This document shows positions 5,479 to 13,480 of a stretch of 19,716 nucleotides of DNA, piece after piece. A program made the position numbers and the translations under genes. This DNA comes from Candidatus Saccharimonadota bacterium (GTDB lineage Bacteria > Patescibacteriota > Saccharimonadia > Saccharimonadales > Saccharimonadaceae), in assembly GCA_900555425.1 (NCBI GenBank), contig UNSM01000006.1, positions 1 to 19,716 on the forward strand. Direction: 5' to 3'. Under the pieces are notes generated by a model, which ran no database searches, had not been told where the DNA came from, and saw only the letters and a program-made list of their open reading frames with translations. Within the stretch, counting starts at the first letter, position 1. Each line of letters begins with the position of its first letter.

Positions 5479-8127
5479 TTAGTCGGCGGTAGCGCTCTTT
5501 TTTCTACGTCGACGTCGTCTTTTTGGCGTGGCTGAAGCTAGCGGTGTAACTGTGCTAATTGCGGTTTCTGTAGGTGTATTATCGTTACCGCGAATTTGCA
5601 GAACAACTTCGCCGTCGTTAGCCGCGGATTGCTGCTTTTCCGGTTGGCTATTGACCGCTGGAGCGTTGCTTGCGGGCTGCGGTTGAGATTTGGCTGGTTG
5701 CTTTTTTTGATTGCGAACAGGTTTTATTGCGGCGTCAATTTCCTTCTCGACATCTTCCCTGTTTCGCGAATACATGCGACGCGAATGTTCGATAATGTGC
5801 GGCGTGTTGTCGGCTTGGCTTGGCGGAAGTTCCAATGTGCGAGCAGAAAACGCAGGAGTTTTTTCGCCGCCGATAACCATATTGACAACAAAATTACGAT
5901 TGTGCATTTGAAGTAGGTCGATTGCCTCGAAGTTCGGCTCGAATTGCTTGGCAAGAATCGGTGCATCGTCAGCGGAAACTCGGAAAGAAATCATGGTGCC
6001 GACGTTGCCGAAAACCGCATCGCGAACCGTGTCGCTCATCTGGGAAATGTACTGATTGGCAACGGTCAAATTAAGGCCATATTTTCTAGCCTCGGATAGA
6101 ATAGTTGCAAATGAATCGGTGGCGAAGTTCTGGAACTCGTCGACGTAAAGATAGAATGGGCGGCGGTCGCGGACGTCAGGAATGTCGCTTCGAGACATGG
6201 CGGCAAGCTGGATTTTTGTGACCAAAAATGAACCAAGGATGGCGGCATTATCTTCACCGATAAGACCCTTGGACAAATTGACAATTAGAATCTTTCCTTC
6301 GTCCATAATCTGGCGAATATTGAACGTGGATTTCGGCTGCCCAATGATGTTGCGGATGATTGGATTGGCAGTGAAAGCCCCGACTTTATTTAAGACTGGT
6401 GCAATTGCCTCGGCGACAAACTTGTCATTCCAGCTGGCAAATTCGACATTCCAGAATTGCAGAACCACGGTGTCTTGGCAATAAGTCAGCGTTTCTTTTC
6501 GGAATTCCTTATCTGTTAGCATGCGAGTAATGTCGAGCATCGTCGCCTCTGGTCGATCCAACAAAGCTAAAATAGTGTACCGTAAAATATATTCAAGTCG
6601 CGGTCCCCACGAATCGCCGAAAATGCGCTTCAAAACGCCGATGATTTCTGATGAAATGTTGGTTTTTTGGTTCGGATTCGTGACTTCCAGTGGGTTGAAT
6701 CCCAGAGGATATGCGGTGTCGGCTGGGTTGAAATAGATCACGTCGTTCAATCGGCTGCCAGGGATAAATTTCATGTTGTTGATTGCGAAGTCGCCGTGCG
6801 GGTCGATGATGGCATATCCTTGATTATGGAAAATATCGCTTAAGGCGAAGAGTTCTAGTAGCCCACTTTTTCCGGCGCCCGTCTGCCCGATTATGTAAAC
6901 GTGGCGTGAGCGGTCATAGCGCAACATACCGAATTGGTGGCTGATGCCGCGGAAGTTGGTGACGCCAAAGGCGGAAATTTGGTCATCATTGACGTCTTCG
7001 CCGGTTAAGACTGGTAATTTGGACGGCGGTTCTGCGGTTTTGGAGCTCGCCCAAACTATATTTGGCGTTTCAACGTTGGTGTGCGGCAAGTGAAAAACTG
7101 ACGCCAATTCTTCTATGTTTAAGATGAAGCCATCGCCGATGAACGAACGCTTGCGATATTTATCAATAAATTCTTTACCAAACGCGCCCTTGACGGCGTG
7201 AAATCCGTTGAGATTGGTTGAGTTGAACTGCTTAAACGTACCGACGAGCGCCTGCATGCGAAGCTTAGCGTTTGTCTGACTTTCGCCCATATAAACCAAG
7301 CGAATTTTTACCTCGTAGCCGAGCTTGGTTGCCTTCTTCTCTGCTTCAGAAATGCGAGTTTTATCGCGGTCTGACAGCTCAACGGCTGTCGATTGATTCG
7401 CTCCCTGCTCTGGCGGTTGCCATAACGCGCCAAGTACGCCGATTAGCCACTGCATACTGCCGCCGAATCCTGGCAAGGAGAACATTCGTCCGTTTTTTAT
7501 ACTATTGATATATCGATCTGCGGCGTTTTGCCAGTCATCTGGGATTGGTCTGACTAGCACCTGAATCCACAGCTCCTCACCGGTGGTTTCCAATTTTGCC
7601 AGTGTACCCGTAATGCCCGCCAGCGGGTCGACTTCGAAGTTTTGGAAGGTGCGAATCGGGAGAAATTCATCTGTGGTTAATGTCAATTCTGTCGAGTAAG
7701 CAACTTCGTGGTCGCGCTCATGCTCAGTGTAATCTTCGTCGGCTTGGTGAATCTGAACGGTTGGATATTGAGAATAAATTTGCCCCTCGACAAAGCTCTG
7801 CAGGGTTTTTGGTACCCAAACGTAAAAGCGAATTTGCCCATTGACTGAGGCGATTTCAAAACTGATGTGCTCTTGATGACCGCCAGATAATCGCAATTCT
7901 TTATTGTCGCGAAGAATTCCGTGCAGTGAAGCGAATAACTGCTCGGCGGCAAGCTCTTGCTTGTCATTTGTGCGTGGGATTTCCAGGACCAAAAGCACGC
8001 TCTCAACTGGGGTGAAATCTTCGATTTTCCGATAATTCCGCCACGTCAAAAACATCAGGACTGCCACGATTGGCATCCAAACGTACCATTGCAATAATGT
8101 GCTGATGATCCAAGAAATAATCTGCAT
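5479..8127 (-). CDS. TraG/VirD4-like (HerA/VirB4-type) ATPase, type IV secretion/conjugation family
   Basis: 882 aa. An N-terminal membrane helix (about 8-28) leads into a roughly 370-residue domain without known motifs, then a RecA-like ATPase: Walker A IGQTGAGKSG (413-422), AIIDPHGD (439-446), Walker B FYLYVDEFQNF (658-668), and ANQYISQMSD (690-699) of the TraD/TraG 'TraM-recognition' type. The tail (800-882) is Pro/Gln/Ala-rich, predicted disordered, and ends with KRRRRRRKK (869-877). Such ATPases pump DNA or protein through membranes. Saccharibacteria carry type IV secretion and pilus genes, but no other T4SS gene is in this window. The promoter TTGCAA-17-GATAAT (8165-8137) gives a leader of only about 3 nt. 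Substrate unknown. Confidence 0.85.
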   Translation of the reverse strand: MQIISWIISTLLQWYVWMPIVAVLMFLTWRNYRKIEDFTPVESVLLVLEIPRTNDKQELAAEQLFASLHGILRDNKELRLSGGHQEHISFEIASVNGQIRFYVWVPKTLQSFVEGQIYSQYPTVQIHQADEDYTEHERDHEVAYSTELTLTTDEFLPIRTFQNFEVDPLAGITGTLAKLETTGEELWIQVLVRPIPDDWQNAADRYINSIKNGRMFSLPGFGGSMQWLIGVLGALWQPPEQGANQSTAVELSDRDKTRISEAEKKATKLGYEVKIRLVYMGESQTNAKLRMQALVGTFKQFNSTNLNGFHAVKGAFGKEFIDKYRKRSFIGDGFILNIEELASVFHLPHTNVETPNIVWASSKTAEPPSKLPVLTGEDVNDDQISAFGVTNFRGISHQFGMLRYDRSRHVYIIGQTGAGKSGLLELFALSDIFHNQGYAIIDPHGDFAINNMKFIPGSRLNDVIYFNPADTAYPLGFNPLEVTNPNQKTNISSEIIGVLKRIFGDSWGPRLEYILRYTILALLDRPEATMLDITRMLTDKEFRKETLTYCQDTVVLQFWNVEFASWNDKFVAEAIAPVLNKVGAFTANPIIRNIIGQPKSTFNIRQIMDEGKILIVNLSKGLIGEDNAAILGSFLVTKIQLAAMSRSDIPDVRDRRPFYLYVDEFQNFATDSFATILSEARKYGLNLTVANQYISQMSDTVRDAVFGNVGTMISFRVSADDAPILAKQFEPNFEAIDLLQMHNRNFVVNMVIGGEKTPAFSARTLELPPSQADNTPHIIEHSRRMYSRNREDVEKEIDAAIKPVRNQKKQPAKSQPQPASNAPAVNSQPEKQQSAANDGEVVLQIRGNDNTPTETAISTVTPLASATPKRRRRRRKKSATAD

Positions 8128-8136
8128 TATGTGTAA

Positions 8137-8165
8137 ATTATCTCACCTCTAAAAGAAGTTTGCAA
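8137..8165 (-). promoter_or_regulatory. Promoter of the TraG-like ATPase (near-leaderless)
   Basis: TTGCAA (8165-8160), 17 nt, GATAAT (8142-8137) with an extended TG (TGAGATAAT); predicted start about 8130, ATG at 8127. Confidence 0.6.
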
Positions 8166-8171
8166 CTTGGC

Positions 8172-9224
8172 TTAAGCGGCTTCTTCAAAAACGTATGTGG
8201 CTTTAGCGACGCGTTTGAATTGTGGCTTTGATTGAAGGTTTAATAGAATGGTGGTTTCCTTGACTTGTCGTTTGTCGAGGACTTGACGAACGATTTCATC
8301 GCGGTGAAGCGGAGTTTCGGAATTCTTCAAAATATCGGTAATGATATCTGCTACAGTTCCGCGGCTGTAGCCCCAGCTGGCGAGCGCGTAAATACCGCGA
8401 CCGATTAGAACAAAGCGCTTGTCTTTAATAAGTTCATTGTGAATTGCCTGCGTCGTGACGCTTCGGCGGTTAAATTCGCTATCCCGAATTCCTTTGGCGA
8501 TGTCGGAAAAATGCATCGGTGAGCCATTCGTGTCCAGAACGACGTAGATTTTATCGCGGATGTTCTTTGGGTTAACGGCTGGCCATTTGGCTAGTCCCCA
8601 TTGATCGTTTAAGCTGGCCAATTTTTTACTAACAGTAGCCAAGGCTGCAATGTTTGAAGGATGTTCATAGTCCAATTTTTTATGCAATTCTTCCGCGGTA
8701 ACGGGCTCGCCGTGTTTTTTGATGGTCTTTACAACTTCTTCGACTCGTGCTCTAATTTGCTTTTCATTGCCGAGAGTGTCAATTGCTGCCGCTTGGTAAT
8801 AATCGTCATTCTCTGTAACAATCGTGATGTTTTCTGCTAGCTCAGAAATGAACGCCACACGAGCGCGGTCAATTGCAGTAGCTTCTTTACCGAGGAAATG
8901 TGACGCCAAATCTTGCATGCGCGCAACTCGTCCCATCTCAGACAAACTCGAAGTGATTTCTTTTTCCATAGCAATAACCGAAGGAAGTTCTCCCTCGGCG
9001 ACAGCTGCACGTAGACGCGTTAAGATTGCTTTTTCTAGCTGACGAACGCGCTCGCGAGTAATGCCGAACATATCGCCAATTAACTCTAACGTTTCTTTTC
9101 GGTCATACAAACCAAATCGTCGAGAAATAATTTCCTTCTCGCGCTCTTGCGGAATCTTAGAAATAATAGTATCGACGACAGAATTTAATTTGGCGCTTTG
9201 CTCGGTTTTTGCTGTCTCGCTCAT
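8172..9224 (-). CDS. Sigma-70 region 4 / HARE-HTH fusion regulator
   Basis: 350 aa. Residues 24-73 match sigma-70 region 4: IPQEREKEIISRRFG, then the helix-turn-helix TLELIGDMFGITRERVRQLE (45-64), which binds -35 DNA in true sigma factors. No region 2 or 3 is present, so it is not a complete sigma factor. The middle (75-215) is helical. Residues 221-285 (RDKIYVVLDTNGSPMHFSDI..., ending GRGIYALASWGY) look like a HARE-HTH domain, as in the RNA polymerase delta subunit; another winged-helix-like segment covers 287-345 and ends RVAKATYVFEE. It likely acts on transcription, perhaps as an RNA-polymerase-associated factor. A five-codon ORF (9238-9221, MFLAT) overlaps its start as ATGA, which may couple translation. 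Confidence 0.78.
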   Translation of the reverse strand: MSETAKTEQSAKLNSVVDTIISKIPQEREKEIISRRFGLYDRKETLELIGDMFGITRERVRQLEKAILTRLRAAVAEGELPSVIAMEKEITSSLSEMGRVARMQDLASHFLGKEATAIDRARVAFISELAENITIVTENDDYYQAAAIDTLGNEKQIRARVEEVVKTIKKHGEPVTAEELHKKLDYEHPSNIAALATVSKKLASLNDQWGLAKWPAVNPKNIRDKIYVVLDTNGSPMHFSDIAKGIRDSEFNRRSVTTQAIHNELIKDKRFVLIGRGIYALASWGYSRGTVADIITDILKNSETPLHRDEIVRQVLDKRQVKETTILLNLQSKPQFKRVAKATYVFEEAA

Positions 9225-9284
9225 GTTGCTAGAAACATCCTCTCTGCCTCACCACAGGTTATATTGATTGAAAATATGTTTTTA

Positions 9285-9313
9285 ATTATACAATTGCATT
9301 TGACAAAAGTCAA
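9285..9313 (-). promoter_or_regulatory. Promoter of the sigma-4/HARE-HTH gene
   Basis: TTGACT (9313-9308), 17 nt, TATAAT (9290-9285). The -35 is the left arm of a TTGAC-TTTT-GTCAA inverted repeat. Predicted start is about 9278, giving a roughly 54-nt leader, long compared with neighbouring genes. Confidence 0.8.
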
Positions 9314-9316
9314 TAG

Positions 9317-9355
9317 ATAAATGCCATAATTGCTGATATAAATTATAGCATTTAT
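9317..9355. repeat. 39-bp inverted repeat upstream of the sigma-like gene promoter
   Basis: Arms ATAAATGC-C-ATAATT (9317-9331) and AATTAT-A-GCATTTAT (9341-9355) around a 9-bp centre: 14 matching pairs and one mismatch. It lies 3 bp upstream of the -35 of the minus-strand promoter and about 90 bp past the topA stop. It could be an operator for a dimeric regulator or a transcript hairpin ending topA; there is no long T-tract. Confidence 0.75.
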
Positions 9356-9424
9356 TTTACGTTTTTTGCAATAGATTATATGAAGAGTTTTTATTATCCG
9401 GAATTATTGGATAGTATGAAAACG

Positions 9425-11770
9425 CTATTTCTTTTTAGCGGATGTTTTGGTGGCTTTTTTAACTACGCGTTTGCGAGTTGGCTTCGCTGTTGTGGTGCTT
9501 AATAGCTCCAGAGCTTTTTCGTGAGTAATAGTTTTCGGATCTGTGGCTTTAGGGATTTTGACATTTTTGGCACCGTTGGTAATGTATGGACCAAATCGCC
9601 CATTGAGAACCTTAATTCCATCTGGGAATTCGGCGATATTCTTAGCGGCTTCGGCTTTTAATTTGGCGGCGTAAAGTTCGCGCGCCTTTTCTAAAGTTAT
9701 GCTATGCGGATCTTCTGGCTTAATGGAAACGAACAATTTGCCAACTTGAACGTATGGACCGAATCGCCCAATATTCGCCTTAATATCTTGCCCGTCCTCT
9801 GTTTGTCCGACGATGCGTGGCAACTTGAACATCTCCAGTGCTTGCTCCAGGGTAACTGTCTCAATTTTCTCACCCTTTGGCAGCGGTGCAAAACGCGGCT
9901 TTTCGTCGCCGTCAGTTTCGCCAAGTTGCAACATTGGGCCAAACCGCCCAAATCGCGCGATAATCGGCTTATTCGTTTTCGGGTCAATTCCAACTTCACG
10001 ATTAGCGCCGACTTTACTTCGGTCGATCCCGCCAGATTGCTCGATTAATTTATGGAAAGGCGTGTAAAATCCGTGCAGCATTGCGCTTTTTTCCAGATTA
10101 GCACCGGCAATTTTGTCAAATTCCGTCTCGACGTTGGCGGTAAAATCGTAATCGACAATTTGCGTAAAATGGTCCGTCAGGAAATCAGCAATCAGTTCGC
10201 CGCTTGGTGTTGGAATAAGCTTGCCGCGTGTCGAGCCAGTTTTTTCCTGGACAATACTTCGGCTAACTTCCTCGCCGTTATAATTCAGAACAATCACATC
10301 ACGCGGTTGACCTTCGCTGTCACCCTTTTCAACGTAGCCGCGAGTTTGAATAGTGTCAATAATCGTAGCGTAAGTTGACGGACGCCCGATTCCAAGCTCC
10401 TCCAGCTTCTTAACTAGCGAGCCTTCGGTGTAGCGAGCTGGCGGTCGTGTAAATGTTTGACGAGCCGTAATATCGCGAGAATTGACTTCATCGCCAGACT
10501 GTAACTTCGGTAGAAGCTCATCTTTATTGCCACCGTAAACGCGCAAAAATCCGTCAAACGTAATGACTTCGCCCTTTGCTTCAAACTGAGCGGGTTTTTT
10601 GCTCTTAGGTAAATTATCGCCTTTGATGTCAATTGTGATAGTCGTTTTTTCTAGCTTCGCTGGCGACATTTGCGACGCTAAAGTTCGGCGTCGAATTAGG
10701 TCGTATAATTTCTGGTCATAGCTATTATTAGACGCGGTTTCCAGAGTGATGTCCGTCGGGCGAATGGCTTCGTGAGCTTCTTGGGCGGACGCGGATTTGG
10801 TCTTAAATTTGCGAACCGTTGAGTAATCTGGACCGTAAAGACGCTTGATAAAATCGGTAGCCGCCGCGATGGCTTGGCCGCTCAAATTTACGGAGTCGGT
10901 ACGCATATAGGTAATTTTTCCGTCTTGGTATAGCTTTTGCGCCGAAGCCATGGTTGCTTTGGAGCTGAAGCCGAGTTTAGAGTTGGCTTCCTGCTGCAAG
11001 GTTGACGTGGTAAATGGCGCCGCTGGATTTCTGGTCCCAGGAGTTTTTGAGATATCACTAACAATAAATTCGGCGGGCTTCAGACTATTCAAGAACTCGT
11101 TTGCCGCTTCTTCTGTATCGAACTTTTGATTAAGTTCGGCCTTGAATTCTTGATTGTCGTGAATAAAAATGGCGGTTACTTTGAACTGAGAATTGCCCTC
11201 AAACTTCATAATTTCTCGTTCGCGCTCGACTAGTAATCGCACTGCTGGACTCTGAACGCGACCAGCCGACTTTCCACCAGGAACTTTTTGCCAGACGACT
11301 GGGCTGAGCTCAAAACCAACCAGGCGGTCAAGTATTTGCCTGGCTTGTTGCGCCTGAACCAAATTCATATCCACGGTTCGCGGATTCTTAATTGCGTTGG
11401 TTATGGCGTCTTTGGTGATCTCATGGAAGACAATTCGCTTAGTCGTTTCAATAGGAAGATCCAGTACCTTACACAAATGCCAAGCAATAGCCTCTCCTTC
11501 GCGGTCTTCATCGGTTGCGAGCCAAACATTTTCCTTGCCAACTGCCTTGACATTTCTCTTTAGTTCGGTGATAACTTTCTTTTTTTCAGGATCAACTTCA
11601 TAAATTGCAAAAAAATCGTTAGCCACGTCAATCGGCGGCGTTCCATCCTTCGTCTTTTTAACAATCGAGCGAATGTGCCCCACGCTGGACAGGACGTGAA
11701 AATCCTTGCCGAGATATTTCTCGATGGTTTTAGCTTTGGCTGGTGACTCGACGATAACGAGATTTTTCAT
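9425..11770 (-). CDS. topA: DNA topoisomerase I (type IA)
   Basis: 781 aa. Relaxes negative supercoils through a tyrosine-linked single-strand break. The TOPRIM domain starts MKNLVIVESPAKAKTIEKYL with Glu8, and has the acidic triad region ATDEDREGE (85-93). The SAGRVQSPAVRL motif is at 168-179 and the active site ITYMRTDS (286-293) gives catalytic Tyr288. Instead of Cys4 zinc fingers, the C-terminus carries three RFGP-type repeats (ARFGRFGPMLQLG, IGRFGPYVQVG, LNGRFGPYITNG), as in actinobacterial and many Gram-positive-like enzymes, then a Lys-rich tail that suits DNA contact. The promoter at 11806-11779 gives a leader of about 2 nt. Confidence 0.97.
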   Translation of the reverse strand: MKNLVIVESPAKAKTIEKYLGKDFHVLSSVGHIRSIVKKTKDGTPPIDVANDFFAIYEVDPEKKKVITELKRNVKAVGKENVWLATDEDREGEAIAWHLCKVLDLPIETTKRIVFHEITKDAITNAIKNPRTVDMNLVQAQQARQILDRLVGFELSPVVWQKVPGGKSAGRVQSPAVRLLVEREREIMKFEGNSQFKVTAIFIHDNQEFKAELNQKFDTEEAANEFLNSLKPAEFIVSDISKTPGTRNPAAPFTTSTLQQEANSKLGFSSKATMASAQKLYQDGKITYMRTDSVNLSGQAIAAATDFIKRLYGPDYSTVRKFKTKSASAQEAHEAIRPTDITLETASNNSYDQKLYDLIRRRTLASQMSPAKLEKTTITIDIKGDNLPKSKKPAQFEAKGEVITFDGFLRVYGGNKDELLPKLQSGDEVNSRDITARQTFTRPPARYTEGSLVKKLEELGIGRPSTYATIIDTIQTRGYVEKGDSEGQPRDVIVLNYNGEEVSRSIVQEKTGSTRGKLIPTPSGELIADFLTDHFTQIVDYDFTANVETEFDKIAGANLEKSAMLHGFYTPFHKLIEQSGGIDRSKVGANREVGIDPKTNKPIIARFGRFGPMLQLGETDGDEKPRFAPLPKGEKIETVTLEQALEMFKLPRIVGQTEDGQDIKANIGRFGPYVQVGKLFVSIKPEDPHSITLEKARELYAAKLKAEAAKNIAEFPDGIKVLNGRFGPYITNGAKNVKIPKATDPKTITHEKALELLSTTTAKPTRKRVVKKATKTSAKKK

Positions 11771-11778
11771 AACTTTAT

Positions 11779-11806
11779 ATTATAACAAATCACTATCTGG
11801 CTACAA
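11779..11806 (-). promoter_or_regulatory. topA promoter (near-leaderless)
   Basis: TTGTAG (11806-11801), 16 nt, TATAAT (11784-11779); predicted start 11772, ATG at 11770. Confidence 0.6.
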
Positions 11807-11821
11807 CCGCAAAGTGAATTA

Positions 11822-12517
11822 TTACGAGCGACCGCTGAGGCGACCAAGCATTGCCATTGATCCGAGAGTGCGATTGACATCTGTTATTTGGCATGGCTCT
11901 TCTGGCTTTTCTTTTCCCGCGTTGCCGTTAATTGCGCGTTCTATATAGGTGCATGTTGCGTGCGCGGCGGGCAGAAGCGAAGCAGCGAATGCTCCAGCTC
12001 CTAGTTTGCGTAGAATTTCGGCGGGTTTTGGATTATCGGTTCGTTTGTCGACTAATTCGGCGGCGGCATAAGCGACTAAGGCTGCCGTTTCCATAGCTAG
12101 CCCCACCTTCCCTGATTTAGTTGGTCGAGTTTCGGCTTTCTCCTTGCTGCGTAAATTAGCGATTCCCGTAGTTATAGCGTTTATCGAGTTTAGTATCGCA
12201 ACGGTGCCAAGAACATACTTCGGAGCCAACTCTTTTTTATTCATTTCATAGAGAATTTTTGCCATAACTATTTTGTCTGTTGTGGCATCTAATGCCGCGC
12301 CAGTATTGCTGGTCTGTCCTGTCATGCGTGCTACTTTGCCGTCCAGAACGTCAGCTAATCGCCCGACCGCGCATTCCGCCAACCCTTCAGCCGTATCGAT
12401 TTTCTCAGATCCGTGCATCACCAAAGCGGCGCCAGTCACGCTTATAAAATTAGGGATGGTAAAGATGTCCTTAGCGACTTTACGGGCGGTGGGAGATACT
12501 TCTCGGGCTTTTTTCAT
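11822..12517 (-). CDS. CDP-alcohol phosphatidyltransferase family protein
   Basis: 231 aa from the ATG at 12517. Transfers a phosphatidyl group from a CDP-linked lipid to an alcohol (for example glycerol-3-phosphate or inositol) in phospholipid synthesis. The complete signature D-x2-DG-x2-AR-x8-G-x3-D-x3-D is present in DVLDGKVARMTG followed by GAALDATTD (Asp56, Asp59, Asp77, Asp81). An N-terminal TIPNFISVTG is typical of PgsA-like members. Membrane helices are only mildly hydrophobic for this family, and the exact alcohol substrate cannot be told. The frame extends 3 codons upstream, but that ATG overlaps the promoter -10 (12530-12525), so the second ATG is chosen; it gives a leaderless message. 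It follows dprA by 39 nt. Confidence 0.82.
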   Translation of the reverse strand: MKKAREVSPTARKVAKDIFTIPNFISVTGAALVMHGSEKIDTAEGLAECAVGRLADVLDGKVARMTGQTSNTGAALDATTDKIVMAKILYEMNKKELAPKYVLGTVAILNSINAITTGIANLRSKEKAETRPTKSGKVGLAMETAALVAYAAAELVDKRTDNPKPAEILRKLGAGAFAASLLPAAHATCTYIERAINGNAGKEKPEEPCQITDVNRTLGSMAMLGRLSGRS

Positions 12518-12524
12518 AGTCCGC

Positions 12525-12553
12525 ATAATAACATCAATTTGTCAAAATAGCAA
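12525..12553 (-). promoter_or_regulatory. Promoter of the CDP-alcohol phosphatidyltransferase gene (leaderless)
   Basis: TTGCTA (12553-12548), 17 nt, TATTAT (12530-12525); predicted start 12518, ATG at 12517. Confidence 0.55.
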
Positions 12554-12555
12554 TA

Positions 12556-13425
12556 TTATCGTAATGTCCAGTTGTTAGCTCCGAGAGGTTTGATAACACC
12601 GTTGATTTCCAGCATTGTGAGCGCCGTGGCGAAATCTGACGCGGATAATCCTGATTTTTGTTGGATTTCGTCGCCGTCACGAAGCCCTTCTGAGATGAGT
12701 TTTATGATAATAGCTTCTTCAATTGTTGCGCTGGCTGCTAATTCTTGACCGTTGTCTTTTTGCAATTTTTCTGGTGCGATGATTGATAAAACATCGTCGG
12801 CGTCCGTCACCAAATACGCCCCTTGTTTTAATAAAGTATTACAACCCGCCGACAGTGGGCTGGTTATGTTTCCGGGAACTACAAACAAATCTCTTCCCTG
12901 GTTCAGTGCGTGAGAGGCGGTGTTTAATGTGCCACTTCGTTCGGCGGCTTCGGTGATAATAATTCCGTCAGCTAGCCCACTAACCAGCCGATTGCGCTCC
13001 AAAAAACTCCAACGATTGACTATTTTATTATCGCCCTTCATCCATTCTGAAACGACCGCGCCGCCCTGCTCTATGATGCTCATGGCTAGTTGATAATTGG
13101 TCCGCGGTGAAATGTCCGGAAGTTCGTTTGGGACGACCGCCACGACCGTTCCGCCAGCTTCAATCGCAGCTTTTTGGGCGATGCAGTCCACACCTAGCGC
13201 CAGCCCGCTCACGATTACACATCCGGCTTTTGCCAGATCTGTTGCCAATCTCTCGGTCACTTCTTTTCCGTAGGCAGACGGCTTACGGGACCCGACGATT
13301 GATACGACTGGCGCCTTTGTTTCCGGCAACTTTCCCATATAACATAAGCTTTTTGGTGGATTGGCAATATGTGCTAATCTCTGGGAGAAAATATGCTCAT
13401 CTGGTGTAATTCTATTGATTTCCAT
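12556..13425 (-). CDS. dprA: DNA-processing protein DprA
   Basis: 289 aa from the ATG at 13425. DprA binds incoming single-stranded DNA during natural transformation and loads RecA. The Rossmann-fold core has GSRKPSAYG (45-53), SGLALGVD (73-80), RNRLVSGLADGIIITEA (144-160) and SGTLNTASHALNQGRDLFVVPG (about 164-185). The C-terminal 60 residues (ASATIEEAIIIKLI, then KSGLSASDFATALTMLEINGVI) form the DprA winged-helix domain. The N-terminal SAM-like domain of longer DprA proteins is essentially absent. A GTG start 9 codons upstream (13452) is possible, but it lies inside the palindromic promoter of the divergent RNA gene. Transformation is relevant for ultrasmall episymbionts that rely on outside DNA. 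Confidence 0.93.
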   Translation of the reverse strand: MEINRITPDEHIFSQRLAHIANPPKSLCYMGKLPETKAPVVSIVGSRKPSAYGKEVTERLATDLAKAGCVIVSGLALGVDCIAQKAAIEAGGTVVAVVPNELPDISPRTNYQLAMSIIEQGGAVVSEWMKGDNKIVNRWSFLERNRLVSGLADGIIITEAAERSGTLNTASHALNQGRDLFVVPGNITSPLSAGCNTLLKQGAYLVTDADDVLSIIAPEKLQKDNGQELAASATIEEAIIIKLISEGLRDGDEIQQKSGLSASDFATALTMLEINGVIKPLGANNWTLR

Positions 13426-13445
13426 AAAAAATGTGGTAAAAAGTA

Positions 13446-13474
13446 TTGACACTTTGTCAAATGTTTGCTATAAT
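13446..13474 (+). promoter_or_regulatory. Perfect consensus promoter of the 310-nt RNA
   Basis: TTGACA (13446-13451), 17 nt, TATAAT (13469-13474): both hexamers match consensus exactly. TTGACA-CTT-TGTCAA (13446-13460) is a perfect inverted repeat over the -35. Expected start is about 13481. Confidence 0.88.
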
Positions 13475-13480
13475 CAAGGA

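Noticed and set aside
5500..5515. ACGTCGACGT palindrome as a possible operator
   Set aside because: It lies in the Arg-rich coding tail of the ATPase gene, where repeated Arg codons explain it.
8103..8122. CTGATGATCCAAGAAAT resembling a hammerhead core
   Set aside because: There is no stem II between CTGATGA and GAAA, and it is antisense to the ATPase N-terminus.
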